In this document: piece after piece, positions 10,510-20,591 of the stretch
Layout: each line of letters starts with the position of its first letter
How positions within the stretch are numbered: position 1 is the stretch's first letter
DNA from: Pantoea agglomerans
Lineage (GTDB): Bacteria; Pseudomonadota; Gammaproteobacteria; Enterobacterales; Enterobacteriaceae
Reading direction: 5' to 3'
DNA length: 64,000 nucleotides
Assembly: GCF_021397715.1 (NCBI RefSeq)
Contig: NZ_CP090207.1
Coordinates: 930,001 to 994,000 of the forward strand
Program-made: the position numbers and the translations under genes
The notes under the pieces: generated by a model
The model's database searches: none
Told to the model about the DNA's origin: nothing
The model's input: only the letters and a program-made list of their open reading frames with translations

Positions 10510-11427
10510 ATGTCGAAACGCCTTCCTCCTCTTAACGCCCTGCGGGTATTTGATGCCGCCGCGCGCCATTTAAGCTTTACCAAAGCCGCTGAAGAGCTTT
10601 TCGTCACCCAGGCAGCTGTAAGCCATCAGATTAAATCTCTGGAAGATTTTCTCGGTCTGAAGCTGTTTCGCCGGAGGAATCGTTCGCTTTTGCTGACTGA
10701 AGAAGGTCAAAGCTACTATCTGGATATCAAAGAGATCTTCTCGGCGCTCAACGAAGCCACGCGTAAATTGCAGGCACGCAGCGCCAAGGGTGCGCTGACC
10801 GTCAGTTTACTGCCGAGCTTTGCGATTCAGTGGCTGGTTCCACGCCTCTCCAGCTTTAATATGGCTTATCCGGGGATCGATGTACGGATTCAGGCGGTTG
10901 ACCGTGACGAAGAGAAACTGGCCGATGATGTCGACGTGGCGATTTTTTATGGTCGCGGCAACTGGCCAGGCCTGCGGGTTGAGAAGCTCTACGCTGAATA
11001 TTTATTGCCCGTCTGCTCGCCTTCGCTGATGACCGGCGACAATCCGCTTAAAACACCGATGGATCTGGCGCGCTTCACGCTACTGCATGATGCCTCACGG
11101 CGTGACTGGCAATCCTATATCCGCCAGCTCGGCTTGCAGCATATCAACGTTCAGCAGGGTCCCATCTTCAGCCACAGCGCGATGGTATTACAGGCTGCGA
11201 TTCACGGTCAGGGCGTCGCGCTGGCCAATAACGTGATGGCGCAGAGCGAAATCGAGGCCGGGCGTTTAATCTGTCCGTTTAACGACGTATTAGTCAGTAA
11301 AAATGCTTTTTATCTGGTTTGTCATGACAGTCAGGCAGAACTGGGTAAAATAGCCGCCTTTCGACAGTGGATCCTGGAAAAAGCTGCAACTGAACAAGAA
11401 AAATTCCGCTTTCGATACCAACAATAA
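10510..11427 (+). CDS. gcvA: LysR-type regulator GcvA
   Basis: GcvA activates the glycine cleavage operon and gcvB when glycine is present, and represses with GcvR in its absence. The ATG at 10510 (MSKRLPPLNALRVFDAAARH) gives 305 residues, the E. coli length; an in-frame ATG 24 bases upstream was rejected. An N-terminal LysR winged helix-turn-helix (about 6-65) is followed by a periplasmic-binding-like effector domain. It is divergent from gcvB, and ygdD follows after 50 bp. Confidence 0.97.
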   Translation: MSKRLPPLNALRVFDAAARHLSFTKAAEELFVTQAAVSHQIKSLEDFLGLKLFRRRNRSLLLTEEGQSYYLDIKEIFSALNEATRKLQARSAKGALTVSLLPSFAIQWLVPRLSSFNMAYPGIDVRIQAVDRDEEKLADDVDVAIFYGRGNWPGLRVEKLYAEYLLPVCSPSLMTGDNPLKTPMDLARFTLLHDASRRDWQSYIRQLGLQHINVQQGPIFSHSAMVLQAAIHGQGVALANNVMAQSEIEAGRLICPFNDVLVSKNAFYLVCHDSQAELGKIAAFRQWILEKAATEQEKFRFRYQQ

Positions 11428-11477
11428 CGTCTTGATTTTATTGCATTGCGATGCAAACGCACTCTGAGGATCGTTTC

Positions 11478-11873
11478 ATGTCCAGTCGTGCCATGTTTAT
11501 CTTTGCTGCCATTAGCGGATTTTTGCTGGTGGCGTTTGGTGCTTTTGGTGCCCACGTATTGAGTAAATCGCTCGGACCGGCTGAGATGGCCTGGATTCAT
11601 ACCGGGCTGGAATATCAGGCTTATCACACCTTAGCGGTGATGGGTCTGGGTGCTGCGATGCTGCGCCGCGCCAATATCTGGTTTTACTGGAGCAGTGCGC
11701 TGATGGCGCTCGGCACCGTACTCTTCAGCGGCAGCCTCTACTGTCTGGCGCTGTCGCATCTGAAGTTTTGGGTTTTTATCACCCCAGTGGGAGGATTATG
11801 CTTCCTCGCCGGTTGGGTATTGATGTTGATTGGCGCGCTGCGTCTTAAACGAAGGGCAGAACGCCATGAATAA
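11478..11873 (+). CDS. ygdD: YgdD family DUF423 inner-membrane protein
   Basis: A 131-residue membrane protein with four predicted hydrophobic segments (near 6-28, 45-65, 68-88, 95-118) and the DUF423 sequence GAFGAHVL. Function is unknown. The start at 11478 (MSSRAMFIF) fits the family length. It overlaps rlmM by eight bases (ATGAATAA), so the two are coupled. Confidence 0.94.
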   Translation: MSSRAMFIFAAISGFLLVAFGAFGAHVLSKSLGPAEMAWIHTGLEYQAYHTLAVMGLGAAMLRRANIWFYWSSALMALGTVLFSGSLYCLALSHLKFWVFITPVGGLCFLAGWVLMLIGALRLKRRAERHE

Positions 11874-12966
11874 AGTTTTACTCTATTGCCGTCCCGGTTT
11901 TGAAAAAGAGTGTGCGGCAGAAATCAGCGCTAAAGCTGCTGAACGCGAAGTCTACGGCTTCCCGCGGGTTAAAGAGGATTCCGGCTATGTGCTGTTTGAG
12001 TGTTATCAGTTTGAGGACGCCGAACGACTGGTACGTGAATTACCCTTTGACGATCTGATTTTTGCACGACAGATGCTGGTGGTGGGCGAACTGCTGCGCG
12101 ATCTGCCGCAGGAAGACCGGATTACACCGATTGTCGGTATGCTGACCGGCGTGGTGGAAAAGGGCGGCGAACTGCGCGTTGAGGTGCCGGACACCAACGA
12201 AGCGAAAGAGCTGACTAAATTCTGCCGCAAGTTCACCGTACCGCTCCGTTCCGCGCTGCGCGAAAGCAAAATTTTGCTCAACTATGAAAGCCCGAAACGT
12301 CCGGTCGTGCATGTGTTTTTCATTGCGCCGGGTACCTGTTATGTCGGCTATTCGCTGCCGGAAAACAGTTCTGCTTTCTACATGGGTATTCCGCGGCTTA
12401 AATTCCCGTCTGATGCGCCGAGTCGTTCAACCCTGAAACTGGAAGAGGCGTTTCACGTCTTTATTCCGGCAGATGAATGGGATGAACGTCTCGCCAGCGG
12501 CATGTATGCCGTCGATCTCGGTGCCTGTCCTGGCGGCTGGACCTATCAACTGGTGCAGCGCAGCATGATGGTCTATGCGGTCGACAACGGTCCAATGGCA
12601 CCGAGCCTGATGGATACCGGGCAGGTGATGCACGAACGCGCCGATGGATTTAAATTCCGTCCGCCGCGCACCAACATCAGCTGGCTGGTGTGCGACATGG
12701 TTGAGAAACCGGTGCGGGTAGCGAATCTGATGACCGACTGGCTGGTAAACGGCTGGTGCCGTGAGGCGATCTTCAACCTCAAGTTGCCGATGAAAAAGCG
12801 CTACGAAGAGGTGACGCAGAATCTGGCGATGATTCAGGAGCGGTTTGATGAGAACGACATCAATGCGCAGATCCGCGCGCGCCAGCTCTATCACGATCGC
12901 GAAGAAGTCACGGTACACATTCGCCGAATCTGGGCCGCAGTGGGTGGCCGTCGCGACGAGCGCTGA
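11866..12966 (+). CDS. rlmM: 23S rRNA 2'-O-ribose C2498 methyltransferase RlmM
   Basis: RlmM methylates the ribose of C2498 in 23S rRNA with S-adenosylmethionine. The 366-residue length equals E. coli. An N-terminal THUMP-type RNA-binding part (about 1-170) precedes an RrmJ/FtsJ-like methyltransferase fold with the SAM loop [13 protein letters not shown] and the catalytic K-D-K-E type residues ([20 protein letters not shown]). The start ATG lies inside the ygdD 3' end. Confidence 0.96.
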   Translation: MNKVLLYCRPGFEKECAAEISAKAAEREVYGFPRVKEDSGYVLFECYQFEDAERLVRELPFDDLIFARQMLVVGELLRDLPQEDRITPIVGMLTGVVEKGGELRVEVPDTNEAKELTKFCRKFTVPLRSALRESKILLNYESPKRPVVHVFFIAPGTCYVGYSLPENSSAFYMGIPRLKFPSDAPSRSTLKLEEAFHVFIPADEWDERLASGMYAVDLGACPGGWTYQLVQRSMMVYAVDNGPMAPSLMDTGQVMHERADGFKFRPPRTNISWLVCDMVEKPVRVANLMTDWLVNGWCREAIFNLKLPMKKRYEEVTQNLAMIQERFDENDINAQIRARQLYHDREEVTVHIRRIWAAVGGRRDER

Positions 12967-13004
12967 TTAACCGGCTGAGTGTTCGCGGCTGAGGGTTTCG
13001 GCAC

Positions 13005-13760
13005 TCAGCCGCTGTATCGTAACGTATTCAGATTGCCCTGCAGAACCAGATCCCGTTTCAGCGTCGCCACCTCGCGACTCAACTCCGCCATCTGCTGACC
13101 GTTGGCTAATTTGTCGCGCCATTTTGGCGGCACCTGATCCAGGTGCTGATAGATCCCGTCGAGCGAATGAAAGTCTGACAACAGCTGTTTAGCACTTTTT
13201 GGCCCGATGCCGGTAATGCCAGGGATCTTACTGCTGCTGATGCCACACAATCCCCAGAAATCGGGTAGCAGCTGCGGTGCCACGCCAAACTCAGCTTCGA
13301 TAAAGGGCAGATCGAGCCAGCGCTTCTGAAAGTAGTCACGAATGCGGATTTCGGGTGCCAGTAGCTGACAGTAACCTTTGTCTGTAGAGACGATGGTGGC
13401 CTGATGTCCGGCCTGCGCCATTTTTACCGCCAGCGTCGCGGCTAAATCATCCGCCTCATCCTGTTCGGCAATCCAGCAGCTGACGCCAGCGTCACGAAAC
13501 GCCTGCTGCAACGCCGGCATTTCCGCCTGCAGATCGTCGGGCATCGGCGGACGGCCGCTTTTGTAATCCGGCAGGCGCTGATGACGCCAGCCATGATGGC
13601 GGGCTTCGCCATCAAATACCGCCACGACGTGGGTGGGACGGGTATGCCCTAATAGCTGGCGCAGTGCCGCCACGCAGCCATCGACGCAGGGCGATCCCTG
13701 CACCGCATGTAGCCGGCGTATCAGGTTTAACGCATCCACGATAAGAAGATGTAGAGCCAT
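13005..13760 (-). CDS. xni: Flap endonuclease Xni (ExoIX)
   Basis: Xni is a small 5'-nuclease family protein with flap endonuclease activity, related to the PolI 5' domain. The 251-residue product (start ATG at 13758-13760, just after AGGATGCTC) matches E. coli. Metal-binding acidic clusters are seen at [24 protein letters not shown] (here [11 protein letters not shown]) and VSTDKGY, and a helix-hairpin-helix follows at [14 protein letters not shown]. The upstream in-frame ATG two codons earlier would hide the ribosome site. Confidence 0.95.
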   Translation of the reverse strand: MALHLLIVDALNLIRRLHAVQGSPCVDGCVAALRQLLGHTRPTHVVAVFDGEARHHGWRHQRLPDYKSGRPPMPDDLQAEMPALQQAFRDAGVSCWIAEQDEADDLAATLAVKMAQAGHQATIVSTDKGYCQLLAPEIRIRDYFQKRWLDLPFIEAEFGVAPQLLPDFWGLCGISSSKIPGITGIGPKSAKQLLSDFHSLDGIYQHLDQVPPKWRDKLANGQQMAELSREVATLKRDLVLQGNLNTLRYSG

Positions 13761-13794
13761 GAGCATCCTGGCAGCCTGACGGCTGCCTCCTGGT

Positions 13795-15159
13795 TTATTT
13801 GATGATTTCGTAGCAGGGGATGTAGGCGGTGCCCGGCAGCTTCATACGTTGCTGCGCAACAAATCCCTGTAGCAGTTCGTCCATGCGATGCATGATGTCG
13901 GCGTCGCCATGCAGTTTATAGCGACCTTTTTCGCGGATTTCGCGGATTCCCATCTCTTTCACGTTACCGGCGACGATGCCTGAAAAGGCGCGACGTAAAT
14001 CGGCGGCCAGTTTTTCCGGCGGCTGGTTGGTGTAAAGGTTGAGGTTGGCCATATTTTCATGGGTCGGCAGGAAAGGCACCTGCAGATCCGGCGCGATGCG
14101 AATCGACCAGTTAAAGCTGTAGGCATCGCCCGTTTCACGACGATACTCTTTCACCTGCGGCATCGCTTTCTTCATCAGACGCGCCACTTCAGCGGCATCG
14201 TTGATAATAATCTGATAGTGCTTACGCGCCTGCTCGCCCAGCGTGCTGACGATGAAGTCATCCAGCACCCGGAAGTAATCCGCGCTCTCTTCAGGCCCGG
14301 TCAGGATCAGCGGTAACACCTGATCGCTGTTGTGCGGATTCATCATGATGCCGAGCAGATAGAGCAACTCTTCTGCGGTGCCGACCCCGCCAGGGAAGAT
14401 AATGATGCCGTGGGCGATGCGGACAAAGGCCTCAAGGCGCTTCTCAATATCCGGCATGATGATCAGCTCATTCACCAGCGGATTAGGCGGCTCGGCCGCA
14501 ATGATTGAGGGTTCTGTCAGACCAATAAAGCGGCTGTCCCGGTAGCGCTGCTGAGCATGGCCCACCGCGGCCCCTTTCATTGGCGCTTCCATCACGCCTG
14601 GCCCACAGCCAGTACAGATGTTCAGTTCACGCAGCCCCAGCTGGGTACCGACATTACGGCAATACTGATATTCCACCGCATTAATGGAATGGCCGCCCCA
14701 GCACACCACGGTGTTGGGATACTCGCCGATGTGCAGCGCACGGGCATTACGCAGAATGGAAAACACGGTGTTGGTGATGGCGGCAGAATCGTTCTCTTCT
14801 GCGGCGCTTAAACGGCCCGGCGCATTAAGCTGACCGCTGACAAACAGAATGTCGCGCAGTACGGCAAACAGGTTGGCCTGCAATGAACGAATGATGCGTC
14901 CATCAACGAACGCCTCTTCCGGTGGGTTGATCAGTTCCAGTTTGACGCCGCGCTCACGGCGCAGCACGTTGATATCAAAATTCTCAAAGCGGGAGAGTAA
15001 TTCCTGGCTGCTGTCGGTCTGACTGCCGGAGTTCAGCACCGCCAGCGAGCAGTTGCGAAACAGTTGGTACAGGTCGCTGCTGGCCGTGCGTTTCAGCATA
15101 TCGACTTCCAGCTGCGAGAGCAGATCCATTGAGCCAAGAGGGCTGATATGGGTAATCAA
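13795..15159 (-). CDS. ppnN: Pyrimidine/purine nucleotide 5'-monophosphate nucleosidase PpnN
   Basis: PpnN (formerly YgdH) hydrolyses nucleotide monophosphates to base and ribose 5-phosphate and is a known (p)ppGpp target. The start is TTG at 15157-15159, with AAGGAG 5 bases upstream, giving 454 residues as in E. coli. The LOG/lysine-decarboxylase-like motif [15 protein letters not shown] is present around residue 240-260, with flanking N- and C-terminal PpnN domains. An inverted repeat CACTGC / GCAGTG (15195-15210) lies in its leader. Confidence 0.94.
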   Translation of the reverse strand: MITHISPLGSMDLLSQLEVDMLKRTASSDLYQLFRNCSLAVLNSGSQTDSSQELLSRFENFDINVLRRERGVKLELINPPEEAFVDGRIIRSLQANLFAVLRDILFVSGQLNAPGRLSAAEENDSAAITNTVFSILRNARALHIGEYPNTVVCWGGHSINAVEYQYCRNVGTQLGLRELNICTGCGPGVMEAPMKGAAVGHAQQRYRDSRFIGLTEPSIIAAEPPNPLVNELIIMPDIEKRLEAFVRIAHGIIIFPGGVGTAEELLYLLGIMMNPHNSDQVLPLILTGPEESADYFRVLDDFIVSTLGEQARKHYQIIINDAAEVARLMKKAMPQVKEYRRETGDAYSFNWSIRIAPDLQVPFLPTHENMANLNLYTNQPPEKLAADLRRAFSGIVAGNVKEMGIREIREKGRYKLHGDADIMHRMDELLQGFVAQQRMKLPGTAYIPCYEIIK

Positions 15160-15328
15160 ATGAACTCCTTTACACCCGCCTGGGTGACTGTTGACACTGC
15201 AAACGCAGTGACGAAAATCCCTGGTCGGCAATCCGCAGAATGCCGCCATCTCCAGAGTAGCCTTGTCGGCCCGCGTAGCTCAAGTGGAACCACGTCTGTC
15301 GCGCACAGCCTGCGAGAGATCTCGCAAA

Positions 15329-16174
15329 CTACTGACGCACCAGACGCGAATAACCGGGAGAGAAGGGCACATTACTGCGCCACGGATTAATGTCGAGCCC
15401 GCCACGCCGCGTATAGCGCGCATAGACCGTCAGCGTCTCAGGATGACAGAAACGCAGCAGATCATTAAAGATACGCTCAACACACTGCTCATGAAATTCG
15501 TTGTGCTGGCGGAACGACACCAGATAGCGCAGCAGCGCTTCGCGGTCGATACGCGGGCCTTTATAACGAATCATCACCGAACCCCAGTCGGGCTGATGGG
15601 TAATCAGGCAGTTCGATTTGAGCAGATGGCTGACCAGCGTCTCTTCAACGATTTCGCTGCCAGCCGCATCAGCCAGATAGTCAGCATTGAAGCGGTAATC
15701 CTCGATGGCGATATCCTGCTCATCAATGCAGTAACCGTCGAAGTGGCCGATCGGCTGTCCTTCAATTTCATTGAGCCGGAACAGCGCGACCCGCACTTCA
15801 CCGTCAGCACAGGCGCTGAGATCGCGCTCCAGCGTCTGGCGCACCTCGCCCCAGTCGGCGAAGCGGGTCTGATTAAAACTGTTCAGGTAGAGCTTAAAAC
15901 TTTTCGATTCGATCAGGTTGCGGCTGTGCGCATCCAGCACCACTTCACCGACGGCCACCTGTGGCAGCCCTTTGCTGTTCAGCCACGACAGTTCATATAA
16001 TGTCCAGATATCGCTGCCGCTGAACGGCAGGCTTTCAGGAAACAGGCCGAGCGGTTCACGGTTCAGGCTACGCGGTACCGCCTGCAACAAACTGTTGTCG
16101 TAGCGATCGTGATAGGCTGTGGGTTTGCCCAGCGTCAGGTTACTGAGGGCCTGATCCTGTTCGTGAGTAGTCAT
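15329..16174 (-). CDS. queF: NADPH-dependent 7-cyano-7-deazaguanine reductase QueF
   Basis: QueF reduces preQ0 to preQ1 in queuosine synthesis. The start chosen is ATG at 16172-16174 ([10 protein letters not shown]), giving 281 residues (E. coli 282); five upstream codons open with TTG and were rejected. It is the two-domain (unimodular-repeat) type. The nucleophilic Cys is in [16 protein letters not shown], and the NADPH motif [17 protein letters not shown] lies near residue 90. The upstream pathway genes queE and queD are at 39264-40393. Confidence 0.96.
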   Translation of the reverse strand: MTTHEQDQALSNLTLGKPTAYHDRYDNSLLQAVPRSLNREPLGLFPESLPFSGSDIWTLYELSWLNSKGLPQVAVGEVVLDAHSRNLIESKSFKLYLNSFNQTRFADWGEVRQTLERDLSACADGEVRVALFRLNEIEGQPIGHFDGYCIDEQDIAIEDYRFNADYLADAAGSEIVEETLVSHLLKSNCLITHQPDWGSVMIRYKGPRIDREALLRYLVSFRQHNEFHEQCVERIFNDLLRFCHPETLTVYARYTRRGGLDINPWRSNVPFSPGYSRLVRQ

Positions 16175-16236
16175 TGCGGTTACCACCAAAATTAATCAAA
16201 GTGGCTAAGTGTAACCTATCAGAAGTGAGAATATGA

Positions 16237-16785
16237 ATGACGCAGCACACTGCCGCCGCATTGCGCGACTTTACTACCCGCTATTGTCAGTACTGGCAAC
16301 AGCACGCTGGCCATGCGCCCGCCAGCAGCGATCTTTATGGCGTACCGTCGCCCTGTGCGCTGGAAGACCGCGACCAGCAGGTTCTGTGGCAGCCACAACC
16401 TTTTACGCTACCGCCCAGCCTGGATGCAGTGGGGCGAGCGATCGACCTGCAGTTACAGCCGCAGATAACCGCGTTTTATACCACCCAATTTGCCGGAGAC
16501 ATGCAAGCCCGCTTCGGCCAGCAAAACCTGACGCTGTTGCAGGTCTGGAGTGAAGAGGATTTTCTGCGGTTACAGGAGAATCTGATTGGTCATTTACTGA
16601 TGCAGCGCCGGTTACGTCAGTCACCCACCCTGTTTATCGCCACCACCGAGTCAGAGCAGGCGATTATCTCGTTATCAAATCTCAGTGGGGAAGTGATACT
16701 TGAGCAGCCTGGTGGTAAGAAGCGCGAGGTTTTAGCGGAAAGTATTGAGATATTTCTTAAATCATTACAGCCGGTTAGCGCGTGA
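16237..16785 (+). CDS. syd: SecY-interacting protein Syd
   Basis: Syd binds cytosolic loops of SecY and is thought to monitor faulty translocons. The 182-residue protein is similar along its length to E. coli Syd (181), with LYGVPSPCALED, FYTTQFAGDM and QENLIGHL. The ATG at 16237 is used; another ATG four bases earlier is in a different frame. It is divergent from queF and followed by csrB, as in E. coli. Confidence 0.94.
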   Translation: MTQHTAAALRDFTTRYCQYWQQHAGHAPASSDLYGVPSPCALEDRDQQVLWQPQPFTLPPSLDAVGRAIDLQLQPQITAFYTTQFAGDMQARFGQQNLTLLQVWSEEDFLRLQENLIGHLLMQRRLRQSPTLFIATTESEQAIISLSNLSGEVILEQPGGKKREVLAESIEIFLKSLQPVSA

Positions 16786-16809
16786 TATGCAGTGATCACC
16801 CTGAGTTGT

Positions 16810-16827
16810 TGTGAGATATCTCTTACA
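16810..16827. promoter_or_regulatory. UvrY (GacA) box upstream of csrB
   Basis: The 18-bp inverted repeat TGTGAG-N6-CTTACA matches the known UvrY/GacA site TGTAAG-N6-CTTACA with one change. It lies about 160 bp before the RNA, a distance like that of the E. coli csrB upstream site. The partner sensor kinase BarA is encoded at 28314-31043. Confidence 0.75.
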
Positions 16828-16976
16828 AGCTGTGTGAGAGATCGTCAGATATCACTTGAGACATCCGGATGGCCCGGATGTAAAAAGATTGTGAATCATC
16901 GACTTAATGGCGTTAATCTGAAATTGTGTCACTAAGACACTGAACTTACGCTTTTAGTCACTTGTATGCACAAAAC

Positions 16977-17313
16977 GTTCTGTCAGAATGTTTCGCACTG
17001 GCAGGATGCTGGGGACAACAGATATTCTCAGGATCGGGGATAAGCCATGAGGCAGGAACGTAACGGAGTTTACGTCACAGGGAAGGTTTCAGGACGAAAC
17101 AGGATCGCTCAGGATTGAGTAAGGGACACCTCCAGGATGGAGAATGAGAGCCCCTCAGAAGAGGTGGTGGGCCAGGATGCTAAGGATTCATCAGGATGAT
17201 GCGCGACTGGAGTTCGCACTGGAAAAGTTGTCAGGGAAGAGCAGGGAGCATTAACGTAGCGGGATGGCTGCAAACGAACCGGGAGCACTGTTTATACAGT
17301 GCTCCCTTTTTTT
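16977..17313 (+). ncRNA. csrB: CsrB small RNA, CsrA-sequestering
   Basis: CsrB titrates the RNA-binding regulator CsrA. About twenty GGA triplets occur in 330 bases, many as CAGGATG, AGGGA or GGGGA in hairpin loops (for example 17000, 17136, 17191). The stretch GGGACACCTCCAGGATGGAG and the 3' part (AAAAGTTGTCAGGGA, AACGAACCGGGAGCACTG) match E. coli csrB, and the syd-csrB-yqcC context is the same. The 5' end is not fixed by the sequence and could be about 20 bases off; a plausible -10 is TATGCA at 16965. Confidence 0.93.
17281..17313 (+). terminator. csrB Rho-independent terminator
   Basis: A perfect 10-bp stem GGGAGCACTG / CAGTGCTCCC (17281-17290, 17297-17306) is followed by seven T. Confidence 0.93.
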
Positions 17314-17375
17314 GTGCCTGCGCCAACAAGTGATATGCTTGCCGCCCGTTTTTTACTGCCCGCTGGAGGTGGCGC

Positions 17376-17705
17376 ATGACCCCTGAACAATTGATTATGC
17401 AACGGCTGGAGCAGGTTGAAGCGGTGTTGCGTGAGCACGATCTCTGGCAAAGCACGCCCCCTGAAGCCAGCGCCTTCGACAGCCGCGAACCGTTTTGCCT
17501 GGATACCCTTGAACCGCTGCAATGGCTGCAATGGGTGTTGATTCCCCGTATGCACGCCCTGATTGCTGCCCGGCATCCGCTGCCGAAAAACTTTGCGGTT
17601 GCCCCCTATTATGAAGTGGCACTGGTGCCTGACCAGCCCGGCGTTGCGCCGCTGTTGCTGACGCTGCGTCAGCTTGATGCGTTACTCAAGGATGCGGCTG
17701 TCTGA
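17376..17705 (+). CDS. yqcC: YqcC family protein (DUF446)
   Basis: A 109-residue, mostly helical protein of unknown function, similar to E. coli YqcC (LEPLQWLQWVLIPRMHALI, PLPKNFAVAPYYE). Ribosome site GGAGGTGG lies shortly before the ATG. Its TGA overlaps the truC ATG in a TGATG junction, suggesting translational coupling with tRNA modification. Confidence 0.93.
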   Translation: MTPEQLIMQRLEQVEAVLREHDLWQSTPPEASAFDSREPFCLDTLEPLQWLQWVLIPRMHALIAARHPLPKNFAVAPYYEVALVPDQPGVAPLLLTLRQLDALLKDAAV

Positions 17706-18484
17706 TGCTGGAAATCATTTATCAGGACGAGTGGCTGGTGGCGGTCAACAAACCCAGTGGCTGGCTGGTGCATCGCAGCTGGCTGGACCGGCATGAAACG
17801 GTGTTTGTGATGCAGACGGTGCGCGATCAGATCGGTCAGCATGTCTTTACCGCGCACCGGCTGGATCGTCCCACTTCCGGCGTATTGCTGATGGGATTAT
17901 CCAGTGAAGTCGGACGCCTGCTGTCGCAGCAGTTTGAGCAGCACCAGATGCAGAAAACCTACCATGCGGTGCTACGCGGCTGGCTGGAAACCGGCGGTAC
18001 GCTGGACTACCCGCTGGTGGAAGAGCTGGACAAAATTGCCGATAAGCACGCCACTGAAGCGCGCACCGCGCAGCCAGCGGTCACGGATTATCAGTCGCTG
18101 GCTACGGTGGAGATGCCGGTGGGCATTGGCCGTTATCCTGCGTCGCGCTATAGCCTGGTGGAACTGTCACCGAAAACCGGTCGCAAGCATCAGTTGCGGC
18201 GTCACATGTCGCACCTGCGTCATCCGATTATCGGCGACTCCGCCCACGGCGACCTGCGCCAGAATCGCGGCGCGGCAGAGCACTTCGGGGCTAACCGCCT
18301 GATGTTGCACGCCAGCAGTCTGGCGCTGACCCATCCGGTGACCGGCGAGCCGCTGCTGATTCGAGCCGGTCTGGATAGCGTCTGGCAGAATCTGATGACG
18401 CAGTTTGGCTGGCAGGATTGCATTCCTGAGGTACCGCGGGTTGAGTTTGCTGCGGCGCCAGGAGAGGATAAGGTTTCAGAATAA
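17705..18484 (+). CDS. truC: tRNA pseudouridine(65) synthase TruC
   Basis: TruC isomerises U65 of tRNA-Ile1 and tRNA-Asp to pseudouridine. The 259-residue protein is of the RluA family: motif I VNKPSGWLVHRS, catalytic motif HRLDRPTSGVLLMGL with the essential Asp, and motif III SPKTGRKHQLRRHM. It is coupled to yqcC upstream and yqcA lies 12 bases downstream, forming one operon. Confidence 0.96.
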   Translation: MLEIIYQDEWLVAVNKPSGWLVHRSWLDRHETVFVMQTVRDQIGQHVFTAHRLDRPTSGVLLMGLSSEVGRLLSQQFEQHQMQKTYHAVLRGWLETGGTLDYPLVEELDKIADKHATEARTAQPAVTDYQSLATVEMPVGIGRYPASRYSLVELSPKTGRKHQLRRHMSHLRHPIIGDSAHGDLRQNRGAAEHFGANRLMLHASSLALTHPVTGEPLLIRAGLDSVWQNLMTQFGWQDCIPEVPRVEFAAAPGEDKVSE

Positions 18485-18496
18485 CGGAGAAGGCAG

Positions 18497-18943
18497 ATGG
18501 CAAAGATTGGCATTTTTGTAGGCACGGTATATGGCAATGCGCTGTTAGTGGCGGAAGAGGCAGAGCCGATTCTGCAACAGCAGGGCCACAGCGTGACGGT
18601 ATTTGAAGATCCGACGCTGGCAGACTGGCAGGCTTACGCCAGCGACGTTGCGTTGATCGTGACCTCCACAACCGGACACGGCGACTTTCCGGATACTATT
18701 TCCGGGCTGTTTCACGCGGTAAAAGATCAGCTGGGTCATCAGCCAACGCTACGTTATGGCGTGATTGCGCTGGGTGACAGCAGCTACGACCACTTTTGTG
18801 GCGCGGGTAAAACTTTTGATGCATTGTTGCAGGAGCACAGCGCCCAGCGCGTTGGCGACGTTCTGCTGGTCGATGCCAGTGAGAATCCGGAACCGGAAGC
18901 GGTGACCTCTCCCTGGGTTGAGGCCTGGGGCGCGCTGCTGTAA
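18497..18943 (+). CDS. yqcA: Flavodoxin-like protein YqcA
   Basis: A 148-residue flavodoxin-fold protein with the FMN phosphate loop [13 protein letters not shown] at the N-terminus and the ring-binding loops [11 protein letters not shown] and [15 protein letters not shown]. It resembles MioC/YqcA rather than FldA. The physiological electron partner is not known. It is the last gene of yqcC-truC-yqcA. The next gene, garD, converges on it. Confidence 0.94.
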   Translation: MAKIGIFVGTVYGNALLVAEEAEPILQQQGHSVTVFEDPTLADWQAYASDVALIVTSTTGHGDFPDTISGLFHAVKDQLGHQPTLRYGVIALGDSSYDHFCGAGKTFDALLQEHSAQRVGDVLLVDASENPEPEAVTSPWVEAWGALL

Positions 18944-19031
18944 TTCCGCCAGGCCTGCTCTCTTATCCCAGCCTCTTTAGCTGATGCGGCTGGCCCGGTC
19001 CGCCGTCACGGCCAGCCGGGTCCGGCTCCGA

Positions 19032-20591
19032 TCAGGTCACCGGTGCCGGATTGAACACCGCCAGCTGATTGCGGATTCCCCAGCGATCTGACCAGGTCTG
19101 TTTGCGACCGCTGGCGATATCCAGAATCAACTCAAACAGCCGCCAGCCTACCTGCTCAATGCTCTCTTCGCCGGTGGCGATCGTACCGGCATTGATATCC
19201 ATCAGATCGTGCCAGCGCTCGGCCAGCGCATTACGCGTTGCCATCTTAATCACCGGAATGGCCGCCAGTCCGTACGGCGTACCGCGTCCGGTAGTGAACA
19301 CCTGCAGAGTAATGCCGGAAGCCATCTGCTGGGTGCCACAGACAAAATCGCTGGCTGGAGTCGCGGCATAGATTAAGCCGCGTCGGGTAGGGCGCTGACC
19401 CGGCGACAGCACTTCGACAATCGCACTGCGACCCGATTTAGCGATCGAGCCGAGCGCTTTTTCCACCACGTTTGCCAGTCCGCCTTTTTTATTACCAGGC
19501 GACGGGTTGGCGCTGCGATCGGTCTGCCCCTGATTCAGGTAGTCATCATACCAGGCCATCTCCTCCAGTAAGCGCTTACCAACCTCTTCATTAATGACGC
19601 GCGGCGTCAGCAGATGAATCGCATCACGCACCTCAGTGACCTCCGAGAACATCACCGTAGCGCCACAGCGCACCAGCAGATCGGAGGCGAAACCAACCGC
19701 AGGATTGGCCGTCACGCCCGAAAAGGCATCGCTGCCGCCGCACTGCATGCCGACAACCAGCTCAGAAGCCGGACAGGTTTCGCGCTGGCGCTGATTCAGT
19801 CGCTTCAGGTGGCGCTCGGCGACCTGCAAAATTTCGTCAACCATCGCGCCGAACCCAACCAGCTTCTCATCCTGCAGCCGCACAATGTCATGCTCCTCCA
19901 GCGAGATCGGCTGCACGTCTGGCGTGCCGGTCAGCAGCCGTTCCGGCTGTAATTTTTCACAGCCGAGACTGACAATCATCACTTCGCCGCCGAAGTTGGC
20001 GTTCAGCGCCAGGTTGTGGATGGTGCGAATCGGCACCACTGCCGCCGGCGCATTGATCGCCACGCCGCAGCCATAAAGATGGTTCAGTGCCACCACGCCA
20101 TCGACATTGGGATAGCGCGGCAGTAAATCGCGTTCAATCAGCTGTACCACATGGTCAACCACGCCTGCCACGCAGTGTACGCTGGTGGTGATGCCGAGCA
20201 GGTTACGGGTGCCGACGCTGCCATCGGCGTTGCGATAGCCTTCAAAGGTATAGCCTTCCAGCGCCGGCAGTTCGGCAGGCACCTGGGTCGCCAGCGGCAG
20301 GCTCTCAAGCGGCGGGGCTTCCGGCAGAGCCACCAGCGACTCATCTATCCAGCTCCCTTCGGCGATGTCGCGTAGCGCATAACCGATCACTTCACCGTAG
20401 CGCAGAATGGGGGCGCCCTGCGCAATCGCGCTCAGCGCCACTTTATGACCCTGAGGCACATGCTCCGTCAGCGTCAGGCCATCAGCGAAACGGGTGCCGG
20501 CGGGCAAGCCCAGGCTGTTGACCACAATCGCGACATTGTCGAGCTCATGGACTTTGATATAGAGCGGTTGTTCGGTTGTAGTAGGGGTCAT
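19032..20591 (-). CDS. garD: Galactarate dehydratase GarD
   Basis: GarD dehydrates D-galactarate (meso) to 5-keto-4-deoxy-D-glucarate. The 519-residue protein (E. coli 523) has an N-terminal SAF/UxaA domain (about 1-105) followed by the large UxaA/GarD domain with [22 protein letters not shown], and [18 protein letters not shown], conserved Cys/His for iron. ATG at 20589-20591 follows GGAAGGTGAGCG. The gene is divergent from gudP, whose operon supplies transport and the next steps. In E. coli garD is elsewhere. Confidence 0.97.
   Translation of the reverse strand: MTPTTTEQPLYIKVHELDNVAIVVNSLGLPAGTRFADGLTLTEHVPQGHKVALSAIAQGAPILRYGEVIGYALRDIAEGSWIDESLVALPEAPPLESLPLATQVPAELPALEGYTFEGYRNADGSVGTRNLLGITTSVHCVAGVVDHVVQLIERDLLPRYPNVDGVVALNHLYGCGVAINAPAAVVPIRTIHNLALNANFGGEVMIVSLGCEKLQPERLLTGTPDVQPISLEEHDIVRLQDEKLVGFGAMVDEILQVAERHLKRLNQRQRETCPASELVVGMQCGGSDAFSGVTANPAVGFASDLLVRCGATVMFSEVTEVRDAIHLLTPRVINEEVGKRLLEEMAWYDDYLNQGQTDRSANPSPGNKKGGLANVVEKALGSIAKSGRSAIVEVLSPGQRPTRRGLIYAATPASDFVCGTQQMASGITLQVFTTGRGTPYGLAAIPVIKMATRNALAERWHDLMDINAGTIATGEESIEQVGWRLFELILDIASGRKQTWSDRWGIRNQLAVFNPAPVT

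Noticed and set aside
15268..15287. Sequence resembling the 5' half of a tRNA (GCCCGCGTAGCTCAAGTGG)
   Set aside because: There is no matching acceptor strand, anticodon arm or T-loop downstream, so no tRNA can fold; probably chance similarity.
15311..15326. Palindrome TGCGAGA-GA-TCTCGCA just past the queF stop as a terminator
   Set aside because: A two-base centre cannot form a full hairpin and no U tract follows; termination is not supported.
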